From Apostichopus japonicus (taxonomy: Eukaryota > Echinodermata > Holothuroidea > Aspidochirotida > Stichopodidae), in contig NC_092568.1 in the NCBI RefSeq assembly GCF_037975245.1, forward strand, positions 38,032,501 through 38,096,500: DNA of 64,000 nt. Reading direction: 5' to 3'. The notes beneath the pieces were generated by a model that ran no database searches, had not been told where the DNA came from, and saw only the letters and a program-made list of their open reading frames with translations. Numbering within the stretch: the stretch's first letter is position 1; every line of letters begins with the position of its first letter. The position numbers and the translations under genes are program-made. Below, piece by piece: positions 30,787 to 45,285 of this stretch.

Positions 30787-31519
30787 ATTAGAAAGATGAA
30801 ATTTAAGCTTTTTATACCCGCCCGCCCCGAGACTTATTTTGCAAAGTTGAATATTCAACTCTAGACCACCTATATGGTTACTTATCCCATTAAACTAAAC
30901 AATGTACATTGTGTTATATGACTTGAGAAGCTATATGGTAGCATATACGCCCGGATATGATTGCCCCGATGACTGACGCACGCACGCACACTCACCGTAC
31001 TGAGAGTCTGAAGCTAGCTACGTTCGTCCGACTTGTGAACAAACCTCTTAACATAGTGTTCGTACGCTGCTCATGGGAAGCCTAAAGTGGTCTAAAATTG
31101 CCTCAATCGACCTAATTTCTGCATCACATTTACTTCCCTTTGTGTACTCCGACATCCAAGCCACAAAAAACGAGAGATTTTGTTTGAGAACATATCAAGA
31201 AAGATGTTCTCCTGTTTCTTTTCGGCACTTTTCCTGAGGGAGAACACTCGTGCAGCGTGCATGCATGCGGAATGATATATAGCCCTAATGATACACTTGT
31301 CTCGAATTAAAGGGAGCTGGAGAAAAACTTGTGATTGCAATGACAGGACACAACAATAGTGGTATATCATGGCAAGTCAATGTCTTCAACGGTGGTGGTG
31401 GTGGGGGGGGGGGGGGTTTGGGAGGGGGAAAAACTTTTCATAACAATGACAGGATAAAACAATAGTGACAAAGAAATAAAGAAAGAAAGGGGTGCGGTTG
31501 TGGGTGAGGAAAAATGAAA

Positions 31520-31639
31520 AAGTCTACGGCACCTAGTATTCCCAGGCGGTCACCCATCCAAGTACTGACTAGGCTCGACGCTGCTTGACTTCGGTGATCG
31601 GACGAGAACCGGTATATTCAACGTGATATGGTCGTAGAC
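31520..31639 (-). rRNA. 5S ribosomal RNA
   Basis: 853 bp from the previous gene. Consensus sequence. Confidence 0.97.
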
Positions 31640-32371
31640 ATTAGAAAGATGAAATTTAAGCTTTTTATACCCGCCCGCCCCGAGACTTATTTTGCAAAGT
31701 TGAATATTCAACTCTAGACCACCTATATGGTTACTTATCCCATTAAACTAAACAATGTACATTGTGTTATATGACTTGAGAAGCTATATGGTAGCATATA
31801 CGCCCGGATATGATTGCCCCGATGACTGACGCACGCACGCACACTCACCGTACTGAGAGTCTGAAGCTAGCTACGTTCGTCCGACTTGTGAACAAACCTC
31901 TTAACATAGTGTTCGTACGCTGCTCATGGGAAGCCTAAAGTGGTCTAAAATTGCCTCAATCGACCTAATTTCTGCATCACATTTACTTCCCTTTGTGTAC
32001 TCCGACATCCAAGCCACAAAAAACGAGAGATTTTGTTTGAGAACATATCAAGAAAGATGTTCTCCTGTTTCTTTTCGGCACTTTTCCTGAGGGAGAACAC
32101 TCGTGCAGCGTGCATGCATGCGGAATGATATATAGCCCTAATGATACACTTGTCTCGAATTAAAGGGAGCTGGAGAAAAACTTGTGATTGCAATGACAGG
32201 ACACAACAATAGTGGTATATCATGGCAAGTCAATGTCTTCAACGGTGGTGGTGGTGGGGGGGGGGGGGTTTGGGAGGGGGAAAAACTTTTCATAACAATG
32301 ACAGGATAAAACAATAGTGACAAAGAAATAAAGAAAGAAAGGGGTGCGGTTGTGGGTGAGGAAAAATGAAA

Positions 32372-32491
32372 AAGTCTACGGCACCTAGTATTCCCAGGCG
32401 GTCACCCATCCAAGTACTGACTAGGCTCGACGCTGCTTGACTTCGGTGATCGGACGAGAACCGGTATATTCAACGTGATATGGTCGTAGAC
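32372..32491 (-). rRNA. 5S ribosomal RNA
   Basis: 852 bp from the previous gene. Consensus sequence. Confidence 0.97.
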
Positions 32492-33220
32492 ATTAGAAAG
32501 ATGAAATTTAAGCTTTTTATACCCGCCCGCCCCGAGACTTATTTTGCAAAGTTGAATATTCAACTCTAGACCACCTATATGGTTACTTATCCCATTAAAC
32601 TAAACAATGTACATTGTGTTATATGACTTGAGAAGCTATATGGTAGCATATACGCCCGGATATGATTGCCCCGATGACTGACGCACGCACGCACACTCAC
32701 CGTACTGAGAGTCTGAAGCTAGCTACGTTCGTCCGACTTGTGAACAAACCTCTTAACATAGTGTTCGTACGCTGCTCATGGGAAGCCTAAAGTGGTCTAA
32801 AATTGCCTCAATCGACCTAATTTCTGCATCACATTTACTTCCCTTTGTGTACTCCGACATCCAAGCCACAAAAAACGAGAGATTTTGTTTGAGAACATAT
32901 CAAGAAAGATGTTCTCCTGTTTCTTTTCGGCACTTTTCCTGAGGGAGAACACTCGTGCAGCGTGCATGCATGCGGAATGATATATAGCCCTAATGATACA
33001 CTTGTCTCGAATTAAAGGGAGCTGGAGAAAAACTTGTGATTGCAATGACAGGACACAACAATAGTGGTATATCATGGCAAGTCAATGTCTTCAACGGTGG
33101 TGGTGGTGGGGGGGGGGATAGGGAGGGGGAAAAACTTTTCATAACAATGACAGGATAAAACAATAGTGACAAAGAAATAAAGAAAGAAAGGGGTGCGGTT
33201 GTGGGTGAGGAAAAATGAAA

Positions 33221-33340
33221 AAGTCTACGGCACCTAGTATTCCCAGGCGGTCACCCATCCAAGTACTGACTAGGCTCGACGCTGCTTGACTTCGGTGATC
33301 GGACGAGAACCGGTATATTCAACGTGATATGGTCGTAGAC
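33221..33340 (-). rRNA. 5S ribosomal RNA
   Basis: 849 bp from the previous gene, the shortest unit. Its 3'-side spacer has the ATAG variant otherwise seen next to the LINEs. Confidence 0.97.
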
Positions 33341-34071
33341 ATTAGAAAGATGAAATTTAAGCTTTTTATACCCGCCCGCCCCGAGACTTATTTTGCAAAG
33401 TTGAATATTCAACTCTAGACCACCTATATGGTTACTTATCCCATTAAACTAAACAATGTACATTGTGTTATATGACTTGAGAAGCTATATGGTAGCATAT
33501 ACGCCCGGATATGATTGCCCCGATGACTGACGCACGCACGCACACTCACCGTACTGAGAGTCTGAAGCTAGCTACGTTCGTCCGACTTGTGAACAAACCT
33601 CTTAACATAGTGTTCGTACGCTGCTCATGGGAAGCCTAAAGTGGTCTAAAATTGCCTCAATCGACCTAATTTCTGCATCACATTTACTTCCCTTTGTGTA
33701 CTCCGACATCCAAGCCACAAAAAACGAGAGATTTTGTTTGAGAACATATCAAGAAAGATGTTCTCCTGTTTCTTTTCGGCACTTTTCCTGAGGGAGAACA
33801 CTCGTGCAGCGTGCATGCATGCGGAATGATATATAGCCCTAATGATACACTTGTCTCGAATTAAAGGGAGCTGGAGAAAAACTTGTGATTGCAATGACAG
33901 GACACAACAATAGTGGTATATCATGGCAAGTCAATGTCTTCAACGGTGGTGGTGGTGGGGGGGGGGGGTTTGGGAGGGGGAAAAACTTTTCATAACAATG
34001 ACAGGATAAAACAATAGTGACAAAGAAATAAAGAAAGAAAGGGGTGCGGTTGTGGGTGAGGAAAAATGAAA

Positions 34072-34191
34072 AAGTCTACGGCACCTAGTATTCCCAGGCG
34101 GTCACCCATCCAAGTACTGACTAGGCTCGACGCTGCTTGACTTCGGTGATCGGACGAGAACCGGTATATTCAACGTGATATGGTCGTAGAC
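34072..34191 (-). rRNA. 5S ribosomal RNA
   Basis: 851 bp from the previous gene. Consensus sequence. Confidence 0.97.
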
Positions 34192-34923
34192 ATTAGAAAG
34201 ATGAAATTTAAGCTTTTTATACCCGCCCGCCCCGAGACTTATTTTGCAAAGTTGAATATTCAACTCTAGACCACCTATATGGTTACTTATCCCATTAAAC
34301 TAAACAATGTACATTGTGTTATATGACTTGAGAAGCTATATGGTAGCATATACGCCCGGATATGATTGCCCCGATGACTGACGCACGCACGCACACTCAC
34401 CGTACTGAGAGTCTGAAGCTAGCTACGTTCGTCCGACTTGTGAACAAACCTCTTAACATAGTGTTCGTACGCTGCTCATGGGAAGCCTAAAGTGGTCTAA
34501 AATTGCCTCAATCGACCTAATTTCTGCATCACATTTACTTCCCTTTGTGTACTCCGACATCCAAGCCACAAAAAACGAGAGATTTTGTTTGAGAACATAT
34601 CAAGAAAGATGTTCTCCTGTTTCTTTTCGGCACTTTTCCTGAGGGAGAACACTCGTGCAGCGTGCATGCATGCGGAATGATATATAGCCCTAATGATACA
34701 CTTGTCTCGAATTAAAGGGAGCTGGAGAAAAACTTGTGATTGCAATGACAGGACACAACAATAGTGGTATATCATGGCAAGTCAATGTCTTCAACGGTGG
34801 TGGTGGTGGGGGGGGGGGGGTTTGGGAGGGGGAAAAACTTTTCATAACAATGACAGGATAAAACAATAGTGACAAAGAAATAAAGAAAGAAAGGGGTGCG
34901 GTTGTGGGTGAGGAAAAATGAAA

Positions 34924-35043
34924 AAGTCTACGGCACCTAGTATTCCCAGGCGGTCACCCATCCAAGTACTGACTAGGCTCGACGCTGCTTGACTTCGGTG
35001 ATCGGACGAGAACCGGTATATTCAACGTGATATGGTCGTAGAC
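34924..35043 (-). rRNA. 5S ribosomal RNA
   Basis: 852 bp from the previous gene. Consensus sequence. Confidence 0.97.
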
Positions 35044-35777
35044 ATTAGAAAGATGAAATTTAAGCTTTTTATACCCGCCCGCCCCGAGACTTATTTTGCA
35101 AAGTTGAATATTCAACTCTAGACCACCTATATGGTTACTTATCCCATTAAACTAAACAATGTACATTGTGTTATATGACTTGAGAAGCTATATGGTAGCA
35201 TATACGCCCGGATATGATTGCCCCGATGACTGACGCACGCACGCACACTCACCGTACTGAGAGTCTGAAGCTAGCTACGTTCGTCCGACTTGTGAACAAA
35301 CCTCTTAACATAGTGTTCGTACGCTGCTCATGGGAAGCCTAAAGTGGTCTAAAATTGCCTCAATCGACCTAATTTCTGCATCACATTTACTTCCCTTTGT
35401 GTACTCCGACACATCCAAGCCACAAAAAACGAGAGATTTTGTTTGAGAACATATCAAGAAAGATGTTCTCCTGTTTCTTTTCGGCACTTTTCCTGAGGGA
35501 GAACACTCGTGCAGCGTGCATGCATGCGGAATGATATATAGCCCTAATGATACACTTGTCTCGAATTAAAGGGAGCTGGAGAAAAACTTGTGATTGCAAT
35601 GACAGGACACAACAATAGTGGTATATCATGGCAAGTCAATGTCTTCAACGGTGGTGGTGGTGGGGGGGGGGGGGTTTGGGAGGGGGAAAAACTTTTCATA
35701 ACAATGACAGGATAAAACAATAGTGACAAAGAAATAAAGAAAGAAAGGGGTGCGGTTGTGGGTGAGGAAAAATGAAA

Positions 35778-35897
35778 AAGTCTACGGCACCTAGTATTCC
35801 CAGGCGGTCACCCATCCAAGTACTGACTAGGCTCGACGCTGCTTGACTTCGGTGATCGGACGAGAACCGGTATATTCAACGTGATATGGTCGTAGAC
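35778..35897 (-). rRNA. 5S ribosomal RNA
   Basis: 854 bp from the previous gene. The spacer on its 3' side has an AC duplication near 35411. Confidence 0.97.
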
Positions 35898-36632
35898 ATT
35901 AGAAAGATGAAATTTAAGCTTTTTATACCCGCCCGCCCCGAGACTTATTTTGCAAAGTTGAATATTCAACTCTAGACCACCTATATGGTTACTTATCCCA
36001 TTAAACTAAACAATGTACATTGTGTTATATGACTTGAGAAGCTATATGGTAGCATATACGCCCGGATATGATTGCCCCGATGACTGACGCACGCACGCAC
36101 ACTCACCGTACTGAGAGTCTGAAGCTAGCTACGTTCGTCCGACTTGTGAACAAACCTCTTAACATAGTGTTCGTACGCTGCTCATGGAGGAAGCCTAAAG
36201 TGGTCTAAAATTGCCTCAATCGACCTAATTTCTGCATCACATTTACTTCCCTTTGTGTACTCCGACATCCAAGCCACAAAAAAACGAGAGATTTTGTTTG
36301 AGAACATATCAAGAAAGATGTTCTCCTGTTTCTTTTCGGCACTTTTCCTGAGGGAGAACACTCGTGCAGCGTGCATGCATGCGGAATGATATATAGCCCT
36401 AATGATACACTTGTCTCGAATTAAAGGGAGCTGGAGAAAAACTTGTGATTGCAATGACAGGACACAACAATAGTGGTATATCATGGCAAGTCAATGTCTT
36501 CAACGGTGGTGGTGGTGGGGGGGGGGGGGTTTGGGAGGGGGAAAAACTTTTCATAACAATGACAGGATAAAACAATAGTGACAAAGAAATAAAGAAAGAA
36601 AGGGGTGCGGTTGTGGGTGAGGAAAAATGAAA

Positions 36633-36752
36633 AAGTCTACGGCACCTAGTATTCCCAGGCGGTCACCCATCCAAGTACTGACTAGGCTCGACGCTGCTTG
36701 ACTTCGGTGATCGGACGAGAACCGGTATATTCAACGTGATATGGTCGTAGAC
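36633..36752 (-). rRNA. 5S ribosomal RNA
   Basis: 855 bp from the previous gene. The 3'-side spacer has extra bases near 36187 and an extra A near 36287. Confidence 0.97.
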
Positions 36753-37487
36753 ATTAGAAAGATGAAATTTAAGCTTTTTATACCCGCCCGCCCCGAGACT
36801 TATTTTGCAAAGTTGAATATTCAACTCTAGACCACCTATATGGTTACTTATCCCATTAAACTAAACAATGTACATTGTGTTATATGACTTGAGAAGCTAT
36901 ATGGTAGCATATACGCCCGGATATGATTGCCCCGATGACTGACGCACGCACGCACACTCACCGTACTGAGAGTCTGAAGCTAGCTACGTTCGTCCGACTT
37001 GTGAACAAACCTCTTAACATAGTGTTCGTACGCTGCTCATGGGAAGCCTAAAGTGGTCTAAAATTGCCTCAATCGACCTAATTTCTGCATCACATTTACT
37101 TCCCTTTGTGTACTCCGACATCCAAGCCACAAAAAACGAGAGATTTTGTTTGAGAACATATCAAGAAAGATGTTCTCCTGTTTCTTTTCGGCACTTTTCC
37201 TGAGGGAGAACACTCGTGCAGCGTGCATGCATGCGGAATGATATATAGCCCTAATGATACACTTGTCTCGAATTAAAGGGAGCTGGAGAAAAACTTGTGA
37301 TTGCCAATGACAGGACACAACAATAGTGGTATATCATGGCAAGTCAATGTCTTCAACGGTGGTGGTGGTGGGGGGGGGGGGGGGTTTGGGAGGGGGAAAA
37401 ACTTTTCATAACAATGACAGGATAAAACAATAGTGACAAAGAAATAAAGAAAGAAAGGGGTGCGGTTGTGGGTGAGGAAAAATGAAA

Positions 37488-37607
37488 AAGTCTACGGCAC
37501 CTAGTATTCCCAGGCGGTCACCCATCCAAGTACTGACTAGGCTCGACGCTGCTTGACTTCGGTGATCGGACGAGAACCGGTATATTCAACGTGATATGGT
37601 CGTAGAC
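37488..37607 (-). rRNA. 5S ribosomal RNA
   Basis: 855 bp from the previous gene. The 3'-side spacer has an extra C near 37304. Confidence 0.97.
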
Positions 37608-38340
37608 ATTAGAAAGATGAAATTTAAGCTTTTTATACCCGCCCGCCCCGAGACTTATTTTGCAAAGTTGAATATTCAACTCTAGACCACCTATATGGTT
37701 ACTTATCCCATTAAACTAAACAATGTACATTGTGTTATATGACTTGAGAAGCTATATGGTAGCATATACGCCCGGATATGATTGCCCCGATGACTGACGC
37801 ACGCACGCACACTCACCGTACTGAGAGTCTGAAGCTAGCTACGTTCGTCCGACTTGTGAACAAACCTCTTAACATAGTGTTCGTACGCTGCTCATGGGAA
37901 GCCTAAAGTGGTCTAAAATTGCCTCAATCGACCTAATTTCTGCATCACATTTACTTCCCTTTGTGTACTCCGACATCCAAGCCACAAAAAACGAGAGATT
38001 TTGTTTGAGAACATATCAAGAAAGATGTTCTCCTGTTTCTTTTCGGCACTTTTCCTGAGGGAGAACACTCGTGCAGCGTGCATGCATGCGGAATGATATA
38101 TAGCCCTAATGATACACTTGTCTCGAATTAAAGGGAGCTGGAGAAAAACTTGTGATTGCAATGACAGGACACAACAATAGTGGTATATCATGGCAAGTCA
38201 ATGTCTTCAACGGTGGTGGTGGTGGGGGGGGGGGGGGTTTGGGAGGGGGAAAAACTTTTCATAACAATGACAGGATAAAACAATAGTGACAAAGAAATAA
38301 AGAAAGAAAGGGGTGCGGTTGTGGGTGAGGAAAAATGAAA

Positions 38341-38460
38341 AAGTCTACGGCACCTAGTATTCCCAGGCGGTCACCCATCCAAGTACTGACTAGGCTCGAC
38401 GCTGCTTGACTTCGGTGATCGGACGAGAACCGGTATATTCAACGTGATATGGTCGTAGAC
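38341..38460 (-). rRNA. 5S ribosomal RNA
   Basis: 853 bp from the previous gene. Consensus sequence. Confidence 0.97.
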
Positions 38461-39194
38461 ATTAGAAAGATGAAATTTAAGCTTTTTATACCCGCCCGCC
38501 CCGAGACTTATTTTGCAAAGTTGAATATTCAACTCTAGACCACCTATATGGTTACTTATCCCATTAAACTAAACAATGTACATTGTGTTATATGACTTGA
38601 GAAGCTATATGGTAGCATATACGCCCGGATATGATTGCCCCGATGACTGACGCACGCACGCACACTCACCGTACTGAGAGTCTGAAGCTAGCTACGTTCG
38701 TCCGACTTGTGAACAAACCTCTTAACATAGTGTTCGTACGCTGCTCATGGGAAGCCTAAAGTGGTCTAAAATTGCCTCAATCGACCTAATTTCTGCATCA
38801 CATTTACTTCCCTTTGTGTACTCCGACATCCAAGCCACAAAAAACGAGAGATTTTGTTTGAGAACATATCAAGAAAGATGTTCTCCTGTTTCTTTTCGGC
38901 ACTTTTCCTGAGGGAGAACACTCGTGCAGCGTGCATGCATGCGGAATGATATATAGCCCTAATGATACACTTGTCTCGAATTAAAGGGAGCTGGAGAAAA
39001 ACTTGTGATTGCAATGACAGGACACAACAATAGTGGTATATCATGGCAAGTCAATGTCTTCAACGGTGGTGGTGGTGGGGGGGGGGGGGGGTTTGGGAGG
39101 GGGAAAAACTTTTCATAACAATGACAGGATAAAACAATAGTGACAAAGAAATAAAGAAAGAAAGGGGTGCGGTTGTGGGTGAGGAAAAATGAAA

Positions 39195-39314
39195 AAGTCT
39201 ACGGCACCTAGTATTCCCAGGCGGTCACCCATCCAAGTACTGACTAGGCTCGACGCTGCTTGACTTCGGTGATCGGACGAGAACCGGTATATTCAACGTG
39301 ATATGGTCGTAGAC
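39195..39314 (-). rRNA. 5S ribosomal RNA
   Basis: 854 bp from the previous gene. Consensus sequence. Confidence 0.97.
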
Positions 39315-40046
39315 ATTAGAAAGATGAAATTTAAGCTTTTTATACCCGCCCGCCCCGAGACTTATTTTGCAAAGTTGAATATTCAACTCTAGACCACCTA
39401 TATGGTTACTTATCCCATTAAACTAAACAATGTACATTGTGTTATATGACTTGAGAAGCTATATGGTAGCATATACGCCCGGATATGATTGCCCCGATGA
39501 CTGACGCACGCACGCACACTCACCGTACTGAGAGTCTGAAGCTAGCTACGTTCGTCCGACTTGTGAACAAACCTCTTAACATAGTGTTCGTACGCTGCTC
39601 ATGGGAAGCCTAAAGTGGTCTAAAATTGCCTCAATCGACCTAATTTCTGCATCACATTTACTTCCCTTTGTGTACTCCGACATCCAAGCCACAAAAAACG
39701 AGAGATTTTGTTTGAGAACATATCAAGAAAGATGTTCTCCTGTTTCTTTTCGGCACTTTTCCTGAGGAGAACACTCGTGCAGCGTGCATGCATGCGGAAT
39801 GATATATAGCCCTAATGATACACTTGTCTCGAATTAAAGGGAGCTGGAGAAAAACTTGTGATTGCAATGACAGGACACAACAATAGTGGTATATCATGGC
39901 AAGTCAATGTCTTCAACGGTGGTGGTGGTGGGGGGGGGGGGGGTTTGGGAGGGGGAAAAACTTTTCATAACAATGACAGGATAAAACAATAGTGACAAAG
40001 AAATAAAGAAAGAAAGGGGTGCGGTTGTGGGTGAGGAAAAATGAAA

Positions 40047-40166
40047 AAGTCTACGGCACCTAGTATTCCCAGGCGGTCACCCATCCAAGTACTGACTAGG
40101 CTCGACGCTGCTTGACTTCGGTGATCGGACGAGAACCGGTATATTCAACGTGATATGGTCGTAGAC
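40047..40166 (-). rRNA. 5S ribosomal RNA
   Basis: 852 bp from the previous gene. The 3'-side spacer lacks one G near 39768, as do two distant units. Confidence 0.97.
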
Positions 40167-40897
40167 ATTAGAAAGATGAAATTTAAGCTTTTTATACCCG
40201 CCCGCCCCGAGACTTATTTTGCAAAGTTGAATATTCAACTCTAGACCACCTATATGGTTACTTATCCCATTAAACTAAACAATGTACATTGTGTTATATG
40301 ACTTGAGAAGCTATATGGTAGCATATACGCCCGGATATGATTGCCCCGATGACTGACGCACGCACGCACACTCACCGTACTGAGAGTCTGAAGCTAGCTA
40401 CGTTCGTCCGACTTGTGAACAAACCTCTTAACATAGTGTTCGTACGCTGCTCATGGGAAGCCTAAAGTGGTCTAAAATTGCCTCAATCGACCTAATTTCT
40501 GCATCACATTTACTTCCCTTTGTGTACTCCGACATCCAAGCCACAAAAAACGAGAGATTTTGTTTGAGAACATATCAAGAAAGATGTTCTCCTGTTTCTT
40601 TTCGGCACTTTTCCTGAGGGAGAACACTCGTGCAGCGTGCATGCATGCGGAATGATATATAGCCCTAATGATACACTTGTCTCGAATTAAAGGGAGCTGG
40701 AGAAAAACTTGTGATTGCAATGACAGGACACAACAATAGTGGTATATCATGGCAAGTCAATGTCTTCAACGGTGGTGGTGGTGGGGGGGGGGGGGTTTGG
40801 GAGGGGGAAAAACTTTCATAACAATGACAGGATAAAACAATAGTGACAAAGAAATAAAGAAAGAAAGGGGTGCGGTTGTGGGTGAGGAAAAATGAAA

Positions 40898-41017
40898 AAG
40901 TCTACGGCACCTAGTATTCCCAGGCGGTCACCCATCCAAGTACTGACTAGGCTCGACGCTGCTTGACTTCGGTGATCGGACGAGAACCGGTATATTCAAC
41001 GTGATATGGTCGTAGAC
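40898..41017 (-). rRNA. 5S ribosomal RNA
   Basis: 851 bp from the previous gene. The 3'-side spacer lacks one T near 40815. Confidence 0.97.
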
Positions 41018-41751
41018 ATTAGAAAGATGAAATTTAAGCTTTTTATACCCGCCCGCCCCGAGACTTATTTTGCAAAGTTGAATATTCAACTCTAGACCAC
41101 CTATATGGTTACTTATCCCATTAAACTAAACAATGTACATTGTGTTATATGACTTGAGAAGCTATATGGTAGCATATACGCCCGGATATGATTGCCCCGA
41201 TGACTGACGCACGCACGCACACTCACCGTACTGAGAGTCTGAAGCTAGCTACGTTCGTCCGACTTGTGAACAAACCTCTTAACATAGTGTTCGTACGCTG
41301 CTCATGGGAAGCCTAAAGTGGTCTAAAATTGCCTCAATCGACCTAATTTCTGCATCACATTTACTTCCCTTTGTGTACTCCGACATCCAAGCCACAAAAA
41401 ACGAGAGATTTTGTTTGAGAACATATCAAGAAAGATGTTCTCCTGTTTCTTTTCGGCACTTTTCCTGAGGGAGAACACTCGTGCAGCGTGCATGCATGCG
41501 GAATGATATATAGCCCTAATGATACACTTGTCTCGAATTAAAGGGAGCTGGAGAAAAACTTGTGATTGCAATGACAGGACACAACAATAGTGGTATATCA
41601 TGGCAAGTCAATGTCTTCAACGGTGGTGGTGGTGGGGGGGGGGGGGGGTTTGGGAGGGGGAAAAACTTTTCATAACAATGACAGGATAAAACAATAGTGA
41701 CAAAGAAATAAAGAAAGAAAGGGGTGCGGTTGTGGGTGAGGAAAAATGAAA

Positions 41752-41871
41752 AAGTCTACGGCACCTAGTATTCCCAGGCGGTCACCCATCCAAGTACTGA
41801 CTAGGCTCGACGCTGCTTGACTTCGGTGATCGGACGAGAACCGGTATATTCAACGTGATATGGTCGTAGAC
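41752..41871 (-). rRNA. 5S ribosomal RNA
   Basis: 854 bp from the previous gene. Consensus sequence. Confidence 0.97.
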
Positions 41872-42605
41872 ATTAGAAAGATGAAATTTAAGCTTTTTAT
41901 ACCCGCCCGCCCCGAGACTTATTTTGCAAAGTTGAATATTCAACTCTAGACCACCTATATGGTTACTTATCCCATTAAACTAAACAATGTACATTGTGTT
42001 ATATGACTTGAGAAGCTATATGGTAGCATATACGCCCGGATATGATTGCCCCGATGACTGACGCACGCACGCACACTCACCGTACTGAGAGTCTGAAGCT
42101 AGCTACGTTCGTCCGACTTGTGAACAAACCTCTTAACATAGTGTTCGTACGCTGCTCATGGGAAGCCTAAAGTGGTCTAAAATTGCCTCAATCGACCTAA
42201 TTTCTGCATCACATTTACTTCCCTTTGTGTACTCCGACATCCAAGCCACAAAAAACGAGAGATTTTGTTTGAGAACATATCAAGAAAGATGTTCTCCTGT
42301 TTCTTTTCGGCACTTTTCCTGAGGGAGAACACTCGTGCAGCGTGCATGCATGCGGAATGATATATAGCCCTAATGATACACTTGTCTCGAATTAAAGGGA
42401 GCTGGAGAAAAACTTGTGATTGCAATGACAGGACACAACAATAGTGGTATATCATGGCAAGTCAATGTCTTCAACGGTGGTGGTGGTGGGGGGGGGGGGG
42501 GGTTTGGGAGGGGGAAAAACTTTTCATAACAATGACAGGATAAAACAATAGTGACAAAGAAATAAAGAAAGAAAGGGGTGCGGTTGTGGGTGAGGAAAAA
42601 TGAAA

Positions 42606-42725
42606 AAGTCTACGGCACCTAGTATTCCCAGGCGGTCACCCATCCAAGTACTGACTAGGCTCGACGCTGCTTGACTTCGGTGATCGGACGAGAACCGGTA
42701 TATTCAACGTGATATGGTCGTAGAC
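42606..42725 (-). rRNA. 5S ribosomal RNA
   Basis: 854 bp from the previous gene. Consensus sequence. Confidence 0.97.
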
Positions 42726-43459
42726 ATTAGAAAGATGAAATTTAAGCTTTTTATACCCGCCCGCCCCGAGACTTATTTTGCAAAGTTGAATATTCAACTC
42801 TAGACCACCTATATGGTTACTTATCCCATTAAACTAAACAATGTACATTGTGTTATATGACTTGAGAAGCTATATGGTAGCATATACGCCCGGATATGAT
42901 TGCCCCGATGACTGACGCACGCACGCACACTCACCGTACTGAGAGTCTGAAGCTAGCTACGTTCGTCCGACTTGTGAACAAACCTCTTAACATAGTGTTC
43001 GTACGCTGCTCATGGGAAGCCTAAAGTGGTCTAAAATTGCCTCAATCGACCTAATTTCTGCATCACATTTACTTCCCTTTGTGTACTCCGACATCCAAGC
43101 CACAAAAAACGAGAGATTTTGTTTGAGAACATATCAAGAAAGATGTTCTCCTGTTTCTTTTCGGCACTTTTCCTGAGGGAGAACACTCGTGCAGCGTGCA
43201 TGCATGCGGAATGATATATAGCCCTAATGATACACTTGTCTCGAATTAAAGGGAGCTGGAGAAAAACTTGTGATTGCAATGACAGGACACAACAATAGTG
43301 GTATATCATGGCAAGTCAATGTCTTCAACGGTGGTGGTGGTGGGGGGGGGGGGGGGTTTGGGAGGGGGAAAAACTTTTCATAACAATGACAGGATAAAAC
43401 AATAGTGACAAAGAAATAAAGAAAGAAAGGGGTGCGGTTGTGGGTGAGGAAAAATGAAA

Positions 43460-43579
43460 AAGTCTACGGCACCTAGTATTCCCAGGCGGTCACCCATCCA
43501 AGTACTGACTAGGCTCGACGCTGCTTGACTTCGGTGATCGGACGAGAACCGGTATATTCAACGTGATATGGTCGTAGAC
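43460..43579 (-). rRNA. 5S ribosomal RNA
   Basis: 854 bp from the previous gene. Consensus sequence. Confidence 0.97.
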
Positions 43580-44313
43580 ATTAGAAAGATGAAATTTAAG
43601 CTTTTTATACCCGCCCGCCCCGAGACTTATTTTGCAAAGTTGAATATTCAACTCTAGACCACCTATATGGTTACTTATCCCATTAAACTAAACAATGTAC
43701 ATTGTGTTATATGACTTGAGAAGCTATATGGTAGCATATACGCCCGGATATGATTGCCCCGATGACTGACGCACGCACGCACACTCACCGTACTGAGAGT
43801 CTGAAGCTAGCTACGTTCGTCCGACTTGTGAACAAACCTCTTAACATAGTGTTCGTACGCTGCTCATGGGAAGCCTAAAGTGGTCTAAAATTGCCTCAAT
43901 CGACCTAATTTCTGCATCACATTTACTTCCCTTTGTGTACTCCGACATCCAAGCCACAAAAAACGAGAGATTTTGTTTGAGAACATATCAAGAAAGATGT
44001 TCTCCTGTTTCTTTTCGGCACTTTTCCTGAGGGAGAACACTCGTGCAGCGTGCATGCATGCGGAATGATATATAGCCCTAATGATACACTTGTCTCGAAT
44101 TAAAGGGAGCTGGAGAAAAACTTGTGATTGCAATGACAGGACACAACAATAGTGGTATATCATGGCAAGTCAATGTCTTCAACGGTGGTGGTGGTGGGGG
44201 GGGGGGGGGGTTTGGGAGGGGGAAAAACTTTTCATAACAATGACAGGATAAAACAATAGTGACAAAGAAATAAAGAAAGAAAGGGGTGCGGTTGTGGGTG
44301 AGGAAAAATGAAA

Positions 44314-44433
44314 AAGTCTACGGCACCTAGTATTCCCAGGCGGTCACCCATCCAAGTACTGACTAGGCTCGACGCTGCTTGACTTCGGTGATCGGACGAG
44401 AACCGGTATATTCAACGTGATATGGTCGTAGAC
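44314..44433 (-). rRNA. 5S ribosomal RNA
   Basis: 854 bp from the previous gene. Consensus sequence. Confidence 0.97.
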
Positions 44434-45165
44434 ATTAGAAAGATGAAATTTAAGCTTTTTATACCCGCCCGCCCCGAGACTTATTTTGCAAAGTTGAATA
44501 TTCAACTCTAGACCACCTATATGGTTACTTATCCCATTAAACTAAACAATGTACATTGTGTTATATGACTTGAGAAGCTATATGGTAGCATATACGCCCG
44601 GATATGATTGCCCCGATGACTGACGCACGCACGCACACTCACCGTACTGAGAGTCTGAAGCTAGCTACGTTCGTCCGACTTGTGAACAAACCTCTTAACA
44701 TAGTGTTCGTACGCTGCTCATGGGAAGCCTAAAGTGGTCTAAAATTGCCTCAATCGACCTAATTTCTGCATCACATTTACTTCCCTTTGTGTACTCCGAC
44801 ATCCAAGCCACAAAAAACGAGAGATTTTGTTTGAGAACATATCAAGAAAGATGTTCTCCTGTTTCTTTTCGGCACTTTTCCTGAGGGAGAACACTCGTGC
44901 AGCGTGCATGCATGCGGAATGATATATAGCCCTAATGATACACTTGTCTCGAATTAAAGGGAGCTGGAGAAAAACTTGTGATTGCAATGACAGGACACAA
45001 CAATAGTGGTATATCATGGCAAGTCAATGTCTTCAACGGTGGTGGTGGTGGGGGGGGGGGGGTTTGGGAGGGGGAAAAACTTTTCATAACAATGACAGGA
45101 TAAAACAATAGTGACAAAGAAATAAAGAAAGAAAGGGGTGCGGTTGTGGGTGAGGAAAAATGAAA

Positions 45166-45285
45166 AAGTCTACGGCACCTAGTATTCCCAGGCGGTCACC
45201 CATCCAAGTACTGACTAGGCTCGACGCTGCTTGACTTCGGTGATCGGACGAGAACCGGTATATTCAACGTGATATGGTCGTAGAC
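45166..45285 (-). rRNA. 5S ribosomal RNA
   Basis: 852 bp from the previous gene. One C is lost in the GC-rich stretch beside its TATA box near 45325. Confidence 0.97.
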